From contig OY740774.1 in assembly GCA_963513935.1 (NCBI GenBank), positions 85,522,890 through 85,586,889 on the forward strand: DNA of 64,000 nucleotides, read 5' to 3'. Position 1 is the first letter of the stretch. Each line of letters starts with the position of its first letter. A program made the translations under genes and the position numbers. Under the pieces are notes generated by a model that worked only from the letters and a program-made list of their open reading frames with translations, was not told the origin of the DNA and searched no databases. Source of the DNA: Aphrophora alni (Eukaryota; Arthropoda; Insecta; Hemiptera; Aphrophoridae). Below are positions 58,161 through 64,000 of this stretch, piece after piece.

Positions 58161-61100
58161 ATGAGCTCGGATAACAATTTGGGACGATTTCCGCTTCCTG
58201 TCCACAATGAAACTCTTAATGAATCAATATCAATTCTTTCGAATACCGGTTCTTTAAACAATTTTCGATCAACTTTATTATGCACAGCATTAGTTAATCT
58301 TGCAACTCATGTAAATAAACCGCAGACCTTTACTGCTTTATTGGATTCTGCAAGTCAATCAACAATTATCACAAAACAATGTGCAAGTAAGATAGGATTA
58401 CAATTAACTCCTTCTACTATTCTATTAAACGGTATTTCTGCAATGTCAACACCTATCCTTGGTACAGGTAAATTAAATATTTACACCCTCAACGGTCAAC
58501 TCTTTAAAGAATCTCATGAAGTCATTGTTGTGGAGCAAATTCAAGCCAATTTACCGTTTTTTGCAAAGTTACCTGAACTTCAGCGTAAGTTGAATCAAAT
58601 TTCTCTCGCTGATCCTAATTTCAATAATAGTCCGACAATTTCGATTATTATTGGAGCCGATTTGTTCGGTCTCACATTGCGTAACCACACCATACAGTTA
58701 GGTGATGGCTTACCAACAGCAATTGAAACCATCTTCGGTTATTGTCTAATAGGAACCATTCCTACAGCTTCATACCATTTAAACAACATTTCTCTGCTCA
58801 CCACATCGGACATGAGCTTACACAACCTACTCCAGAAATTTTGGACACTTGAAGAGGTTCCAGTTTCGACGAAAACCTCTAAGGAAGAACTCACTTGTGA
58901 AAATCACTACAACTCTACGGTTACGCGCAACGCTACCGGGAGATACATCGTGTCACTTCCTTTCGCACAAGATCCTCAATCACTAGGGGATTCCTTTAAT
59001 ACAGCTAAACGTCGTTTTTCATATTTGGAAAATAAGTTTGCTAATAAACCGGAATTGAAAGTTGCATATTCTGCTTTCATGTCAGACTATTTAAAGTCTA
59101 ACCACATGTCACTATTACCTACTCAGGTTCCAGATACCGCACATTATTTTTTACCGCATCATGCCGTTGTTAAAACTACTAGTAGCACTACGAAACTTCG
59201 AGTGGTGTTTGATGGTAGTTCCAAAACTACTTCTGGTTTATCAATAAATGACATTCAATTCACAGGTCCTAAATTACAAACAGAGATTTGTGAAGTCATT
59301 TTACAATTTCGCATACACAATGTCGTGTTTTCTACTGACATACAACAAATGTATCGTCAAATCATGGTTCATTCTGATGACCAAAACTTTCAATTGATAT
59401 TATGGAGGGAAAATTCATTTGATCCTTTATCAACATACAAACTTAATACGGTCACTTATGGCCTGAAAAGTTCGCCATATTTGGCTATTCGCACACTGCG
59501 ACAACTTGTTCAAGACGAAGGTCACAATTTTCCGTTGGCTGCTGAAGCTTTGCTTAATCACATTTACGTGGATGATATCATCACTGGAAGTAAGGACATT
59601 CCTTCCGCTCTAGAACTTCAACGTCAACTCATCGCACTTCTTCCAAAAGGACAGTTTCAGCTCCGCAAGTGGACGTCTAACTGCTCCGAACTTCTCGCTG
59701 ATATCACTCAGGAACATCGGGAAGTACCACTTCATTTCCGCTCACCAGATCAACCGTTGTTCAATATACTCGGCTTGAAATGGACACCTTCGAACGACGT
59801 GTTCTCGTTCACCATTCAGCTACCAATTTCGGATCATTCACCTACAAAACGATCTATTTTGTCCACAATCGCACAAATATATGATCCTTGTGGTTTTCTG
59901 TCGCCTACGACATTCTTTGCTAAGTGCCTCATGCAGCACCTTTGGACTCTTGGGATTAATTGGGATTCACCAGTTCCAGAGACCATCAACTCCGCTTGGA
60001 AAAAATTCGTTCAAGAATTGCCTCATTTGGAAGACATTTCTATTTCTCGTTGCATCAACCTTCATCAGTCAACGAGCATCCAGATCCATGGTTTCTGCGA
60101 TGCCTCGGATAAAGGTTACTCAGCCGTCATTTACATTAGGACGACTACTTCAAACAACATTGTCAATACACAGCTACTTTTAGCCAAATCTAAGGTCGCT
60201 CCTCTCAAGCGCATATCACTTCCTAGATTAGAGCTTTGCGGTGCTCATTTGCTCGCCAAGTTAATGCACTATTGCATTCAATTTTTATCTACTCGGTGTT
60301 CTATTGACATCATCAAATGTTGGTGTGACTCCAAGGTCACATTAGCTTGGATCACTACTCCACCATATAAACTTAAGGTTTATATAGCTAATCGCGTCAG
60401 TCAAATTCAGGACTGGACTCCAACTGACTGTTGGTCACATGTTCCATCTGGCAACAATCCTGCTGATTGTTCCAGCCGTGGTCTATCTCCTTCCGCACTT
60501 CTTAACCATCAGATATGGTTTTCGGGGCCTTCTTGGCTTAAGCTTTCACACCATCAGTGGCCAAATTCACCTTTACAGGTGTTGGACACTGTCCCTGAAC
60601 TCCGCTCAAATCCACTTCCAATTTATTTATCGTCGTCTCAAACTGAATGGAACATACTTTCCAAATTTTCTTCGTGGTCAAAAACTTTATACGTCATGTC
60701 ATATGTTCTAAGATTTTGTCATAACGTCCGCACTGCATCAAGAGTGACCGGACCAGTAACTCTCACAGAACTTCAATTTGCAGAAATACAACTAATTAAA
60801 CTTGTGCAAAATTCACATTTTTCAAAGGAAATTCTACTTTTAAAGACAAACCCTACATCTTGTTGTTCACGCTTAGCTTCATTGTCACCTTTTCTTGATC
60901 ACAGCGACATAATGAGAGTGGGTGGAAGAATTACGTTTTCTTCATTGAGCTACACTTCTAAACATCCTGCCGTTTTACCAAAGAATCACCACATTACATT
61001 CTTAATCATTGACCATTATCATCGTTTGTTTCTTCATGCAGGACCACAACTGCTACAATCACTCATCTCTAAAAAATTTTGGATCCTTTCAGCAAGGAGT

Positions 61101-62132
61101 ACCATTAGAAAACGGATACACAAATGTATTCGTTGTTTCAAACTTAAACCAACTTCTCGTCCGCCTTTGATGGGAGTCTTACCACGTGAACGAGTTACCT
61201 TTTCTCAACCATTCATTAATACTGGATGCGACTACTGCGGTCCATTCACTGTCAAAATTCATACTTTGCGTCGTGCTCAAGATGTCAAAGTCTACTTATG
61301 CATTTTTGTTTGTTTTGCTACTAAAGCAATTCATATTGAAGTCGCTACTGATCTTTCTACTCAAGCTTTCATTGACGTTCTCACACGTTTTGTGTCACGG
61401 CGTGGACTTTGTTCTAATTTGTATTCCGATTGCGGGACCAACTTTGTCGGAGCTTCAAACAACTTTAAGAAAATTATTCTAACCATGCTGAATGAACCTC
61501 ATTCTAAGGAGACCATAGATAAATTTACCAAACTGAATGGAATTAAGTTTCATTTCCTGCCTCCAGCTGCTCCACATCAAGGTGGACTTTGGGAAGGTGC
61601 CGTCAAAAGTGTCAAAACACATCTTCTTAGAACAATAGGTATCGAAAAACTTTATCTCATGGACTTCGTTACTTTAGCTACGAAAATTGAAGGCATTCTC
61701 AATTCAAGACCTTTAACTCCTCTTTCAGCAGATCCTAACGAGTTAGACGTATTAACGCCTGCACATTTCCTCATCGGACGACCGATCACCGCGTTGCCAG
61801 AACTATCTTATGAACAGATTCCTTTAAATAGACTAAAACAGTGGCAACGTGTTCAACGCTTCTCACAGCAAATCTGGAAGCGGTGGCATCTTGAATATCT
61901 TCATACATTGCAACAACGTCTGAAATGGAATCGTAGTACACCAAATCTACAGCCTGGTGACTTAGTGCTCATCCAGGATTCAAATCTCAAACCTCTTTTT
62001 TGGCCTACTGGACGCATTCTGTCTTCATCTCCAGGAGAAGATGGAGTCGTACGTGTTGCCACTATAAAAACCAAGGATGGAGTTTTCACACGCCCTGCCG
62101 TGAAACTTTTCCCCTTACCTCTCAGTAATTAA
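58161..62132 (+). CDS. pol: BEL/Pao pol polyprotein (PR-RT-RH-IN)
   Basis: 1,323 residues. Aspartic protease: LLDSASQSTIIT with D62. Reverse transcriptase: KLRVVFDGSS (near 351), FSTDIQQMYRQI, TYGLKSSPYLAIRTLRQL, and the catalytic YVDDI at 469-473. Then the typical BEL connection STIAQIYDPCGFLSPTTFFA. RNase H: GFCDASDKGYSAVIY (D647), LPRLELCGAHLLAKL, CDSKVTLAWI, VPSGNNPADCSSRG. Integrase: HHCC zinc finger (HYHRLFLHAG then CIRCFK), core D1024 (GCDYCGP), D1090 (YSDCGTNF) and E1145 (GGLWEGAVK). Every catalytic position I can check is intact. The frame is the same as gag; four sense codons lie between the gag TGA and this ATG. Confidence 0.95.
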   Translation: MSSDNNLGRFPLPVHNETLNESISILSNTGSLNNFRSTLLCTALVNLATHVNKPQTFTALLDSASQSTIITKQCASKIGLQLTPSTILLNGISAMSTPILGTGKLNIYTLNGQLFKESHEVIVVEQIQANLPFFAKLPELQRKLNQISLADPNFNNSPTISIIIGADLFGLTLRNHTIQLGDGLPTAIETIFGYCLIGTIPTASYHLNNISLLTTSDMSLHNLLQKFWTLEEVPVSTKTSKEELTCENHYNSTVTRNATGRYIVSLPFAQDPQSLGDSFNTAKRRFSYLENKFANKPELKVAYSAFMSDYLKSNHMSLLPTQVPDTAHYFLPHHAVVKTTSSTTKLRVVFDGSSKTTSGLSINDIQFTGPKLQTEICEVILQFRIHNVVFSTDIQQMYRQIMVHSDDQNFQLILWRENSFDPLSTYKLNTVTYGLKSSPYLAIRTLRQLVQDEGHNFPLAAEALLNHIYVDDIITGSKDIPSALELQRQLIALLPKGQFQLRKWTSNCSELLADITQEHREVPLHFRSPDQPLFNILGLKWTPSNDVFSFTIQLPISDHSPTKRSILSTIAQIYDPCGFLSPTTFFAKCLMQHLWTLGINWDSPVPETINSAWKKFVQELPHLEDISISRCINLHQSTSIQIHGFCDASDKGYSAVIYIRTTTSNNIVNTQLLLAKSKVAPLKRISLPRLELCGAHLLAKLMHYCIQFLSTRCSIDIIKCWCDSKVTLAWITTPPYKLKVYIANRVSQIQDWTPTDCWSHVPSGNNPADCSSRGLSPSALLNHQIWFSGPSWLKLSHHQWPNSPLQVLDTVPELRSNPLPIYLSSSQTEWNILSKFSSWSKTLYVMSYVLRFCHNVRTASRVTGPVTLTELQFAEIQLIKLVQNSHFSKEILLLKTNPTSCCSRLASLSPFLDHSDIMRVGGRITFSSLSYTSKHPAVLPKNHHITFLIIDHYHRLFLHAGPQLLQSLISKKFWILSARSTIRKRIHKCIRCFKLKPTSRPPLMGVLPRERVTFSQPFINTGCDYCGPFTVKIHTLRRAQDVKVYLCIFVCFATKAIHIEVATDLSTQAFIDVLTRFVSRRGLCSNLYSDCGTNFVGASNNFKKIILTMLNEPHSKETIDKFTKLNGIKFHFLPPAAPHQGGLWEGAVKSVKTHLLRTIGIEKLYLMDFVTLATKIEGILNSRPLTPLSADPNELDVLTPAHFLIGRPITALPELSYEQIPLNRLKQWQRVQRFSQQIWKRWHLEYLHTLQQRLKWNRSTPNLQPGDLVLIQDSNLKPLFWPTGRILSSSPGEDGVVRVATIKTKDGVFTRPAVKLFPLPLSN

Positions 62133-62305
62133 ACCCTTATTTGTCACTAGAGAAACCTACCTTGTCTTCAATTCTATCATCATTCTCATTCGATGTCTTC
62201 TTTCTTAAGCCGGATCATCTTCCTTCATCATTCATCCGTTTCAGCGCTTATTCCCTTTAGTGCTGGCTCTTTCATTTCTTCGTCTCTATAAACCGGTTGG
62301 TTTAT

Positions 62306-62316
62306 AGTCGGGGGTA
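62306..62316 (+). other. Polypurine tract of BEL element
   Basis: AGTCGGGGGTA directly precedes the 3' LTR, where plus-strand priming occurs. Confidence 0.65.
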
Positions 62317-62904
62317 TGTTCAGTATTATCTACAGTTTAAAGTTCAGTTTCAATATTATACCGTTTCAACCGGAAGTCTGAGATCTCCAGCTGATTTGGG
62401 GTATCCTTTGTCTCATATCAGCAGTCCAAGTTTCAACCTCAAACAGGTAGCTTAACGGTACTTCTTCATCCGCATACAATTCCGCATTTAAGTTTTCTTT
62501 TTTTTTATACGCATTTCGGCCAACAATTTAGTTAATTATGACTCAGAAACAATTGTCATGTTTAGTTAATAAGAAGAACTCAAGTGTTTTTTGTTTGTGT
62601 GTATGATTTAAAATTGTACTTAGTTTTGTGCGTTTAGAGCAGCTGTTCTCGCGTGTGCACACGGGAATTCTTGACGACAGGACATTGTCAAGAAAGGAAC
62701 GCCGCCTCTACAAGGTACTGTGACATTAGGTTTAACTAAACATGACAGCAAATTAATCAAAACCATTTTATTAGTTATTAAAAATTTCAAAATGTCAGTT
62801 AACCTATTCATGTATTTTTCAATTCAGTCTTCTTCCCAATTTAAATTAAATTACTGAACCATCCGCTTATACCACAGTTGTCAAACCAACCGCAATATCG
62901 AACA
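62317..62904 (+). repeat. 3' LTR of BEL element
   Basis: 588 bp, offset 6,517 from the 5' LTR throughout. The one difference I noticed is A (56384) against G (62901 region) in AATATC(A/G)AACA. Followed by the TATAG duplication at 62905-62909. Confidence 0.95.
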
Positions 62905-62909
62905 TATAG

Positions 62910-63135
62910 TCTTTTATACCAAATTTCATGTTCTTATTTTAATATTTGTGACCGTTATTGTAGTTATGTAGAAACTACAATGACGACGGATTGATACCAA
63001 GTCAAAAATTACTTTTTCGATTTCCTGAGGAGAAAACAGATCGAAGAACAGTAAAAGAAAACAGATCGAAACTTTTGACGATAATCAAACTTACCCTATA
63101 CAGGGTAATTAAAATTTAAAACATCCACAAAAATA
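62910..63135. other. Host intron spacer
   Basis: Between the BEL element and the hAT element; nothing recognised. Confidence 0.5.
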
Positions 63136-63143
63136 TTCTGCAC

Positions 63144-63808
63144 TAGGGCTGGGCCCGCTAACCGTCAACGTTGACCATCGTCAACGATCAACTCAGTTGA
63201 CGAAGAAGTGCATTAACTGCTAACGTTGATCATTTGCTTAGTGCTTGAAGGTGACGCATCAGTGGTTGTTTGTTAGCAACACCGGCCCACTCGATGCGCG
63301 CACACCCAGCTACACGTACATCTTTCAGTCGTGTGTTAGTTTAGTTGAGCAACTCAAGCGAATCAATTAACGTCAAGATTTATTCATCAACTGAATCAAC
63401 GTATGTTTCTGCTGTAGCCTACTATATTAGTTTGTTTTTTACTAAAACTATATAAAACGACGACTGGATAATACGAAAATAGTGTGGTGTAAATAACCAA
63501 TGTAATTTTATTTTATCACGCATTGGAATTATTGTAATAATTGATTATAATAACTGATTAATTAACTAGTATATAGTAATACAAATAACTCCAAAACTTA
63601 TTCCTCTGTAAATAATCAGTTTTTATTTATCTATGAAACAGGCGACAGTCGATTGATGACTAGAGCCTTCTCACTGAACAAACAAAGACGCTTGGTCTTC
63701 TGTTCTGTCTGGCAGGTTAACGTTAGCAGTTTTTTCCCCAACAGTTAATCACGCTCAATGTTAACTGGTGTTGACCTTGACCATTGTTAGCATTAACGCC
63801 CACCACTA
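63144..63808. mobile_element. Non-autonomous hAT element with AACGTT-rich ends
   Basis: 665 bp flanked by a perfect 8-bp duplication TTCTGCAC (63136-63143 and 63809-63816). Ends: TAGGGCTGGGC and, reversed, TAGTGGTGGGC, a common hAT variant. Both ends carry dense copies of GTCAACG/CGTTGAC and GCTAACGTT-type motifs (63160-63235 and 63718-63797), likely transposase-binding sites. GC-richer than its surroundings; no ORF. It sits about 150 bp from the host exon at the window edge. Confidence 0.88.
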
Positions 63809-63964
63809 TTCTGCACTTTATTGTTTTCGCTGAAACATTAATTTTGAATGAATTTCTTAAATATAAATTGAAAACCAATACACGTTTTAAACATTATGAT
63901 CAATGTACGTTAGGTGTCATACTTAATCATTTCTAATATGAAAATTAGTTTTAGAAATACTCAC

Positions 63965-64000
63965 TTCTTCATCATATGAGCGTTGGTGCTGGAGTGGTGT
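63965..64000 (-). CDS. Host gene exon (first seen, cut by window edge)
   Basis: Ends in donor GAA|GTGAGT. The visible 36 nt encode TPLQHQRSYDEE in the frame that continues at phase 0 into the exon at 51990-52139. The upstream border is outside the window. Supported only by the donor and frame agreement. Confidence 0.65.

Larger units (their letters stand above)
55800..62904 (+). mobile_element. Full-length BEL/Pao LTR retrotransposon
   Basis: A 7,105-bp element: 588-bp LTRs (55800-56387 and 62317-62904; TG...CA), leader with candidate primer-binding site, gag (56862-58148), pol (58161-62132), polypurine tract and a 5-bp TATAG duplication. The LTRs have constant offset (no indels), and I found a single substitution near the 3' end, so insertion was recent. 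Pol order is protease, RT, RNase H, integrase, as in BEL/Pao and Gypsy; motifs point to BEL/Pao. No envelope ORF. It lies in the largest host intron seen, antisense to the host gene. Confidence 0.95.
29221..64000 (-). other. 3' part of an unidentified host gene (six exons)
   Basis: Six exons with GT-AG borders join with correct phase: 0, 0, 2, 0, 1, then stop. The order on the minus strand is 64000-63965, 52139-51990, 50933-50752, 43652-43568, 39582-39495 and 29249-29221. The joined tail is ~188 residues, rich in Ser, Pro, His and Asn. It has a short helical acidic stretch (NQEVDQVIQDLVELRQ), a conserved-looking block (SGFQDEFFKHLLKKDTPLPS), and the C terminus SSESSPPH. I see no signal peptide, membrane segment or known domain in this part; it looks like a disordered regulatory or cytoplasmic tail. 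Introns total about 34 kb and hold most of the transposons. Identity unknown; the 5' end lies beyond the window. Confidence 0.8.

Noticed and set aside
59881..61482. Extra plus-strand ORFs within pol
   Set aside because: Out-of-frame shadows of the pol polyprotein.
1..64000. CRISPR arrays, bacterial operons, rRNA genes
   Set aside because: No regularly spaced repeats, no ribosome-binding-site-led gene clusters and no rRNA-like blocks; the window is eukaryotic.

Overview
The window is AT-rich, intron-bearing nuclear DNA of an animal, most likely an insect. A hemipteran is my best guess, from the mix of BEL/Pao, piggyBac, Merlin, mariner and hAT elements and from one expanded transposase-like family that I associate with hemipteran genomes. 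The species is not determinable from sequence alone. I see no rRNA, tRNA, CRISPR array or bacterial operon.

Host gene. Six short exons on the minus strand (63965-64000, 51990-52139, 50752-50933, 43568-43652, 39495-39582, 29221-29249) have GT-AG borders and compatible phases, and they join into one open frame ending in a stop at 29221. They encode the last ~188 residues of a polar, Ser/Pro/His-rich protein that I cannot name. The 35 kb they span is almost entirely intron filled with transposons; the 5' part of the gene lies beyond the right edge. Everything left of 29 kb is 3' UTR or intergenic.

Retroelements. 1980-6921 is a full-length non-LTR retrotransposon with intact ORF1 and ORF2, a microsatellite-like 3' tail and a perfect 14-bp target duplication. 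55800-62904 is a full-length BEL/Pao LTR retrotransposon with 588-bp LTRs, a 5-bp duplication, gag and pol. In both, the second ORF lies in the same frame as the first, separated by a single TGA. Degraded LINE pieces occur at about 7.67-10.1 kb (minus), 39.8-40.3 kb, 50.2-50.6 kb (minus) and 53.1-54.1 kb.

DNA transposons. Six TTAA-flanked piggyBac-type elements are present: 780-1367, 13638-15372, 16582-19056 (with a broken transposase), 34965-37110, 44530-46201 and 49072-49908. A second, older piggyBac transposase remnant at 34.0-34.96 kb has one of these nested at its stop codon. A Merlin element (8847-9566) is inserted in the minus-strand LINE with an 8-bp duplication. Two hAT-type elements with perfect 8-bp duplications lie at 20654-21217 and 63144-63808. 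Mariner transposase scraps lie near 38.0, 40.5-40.9, 52.7-52.9 and 55.1-55.4 kb. A decayed DDE-like transposase gene, probably with an intron, occupies 23.8-26.8 kb within an element of about 4.4 kb.

Unusual repeats. Between 7.5 and 11.9 kb, four short palindromic units share a core resembling CAGACCTGTAGTTCTTTTAC, and three of them surround TA-rich or (TA)n tracts. There are also several long perfect or near-perfect hairpins and tandem duplications.
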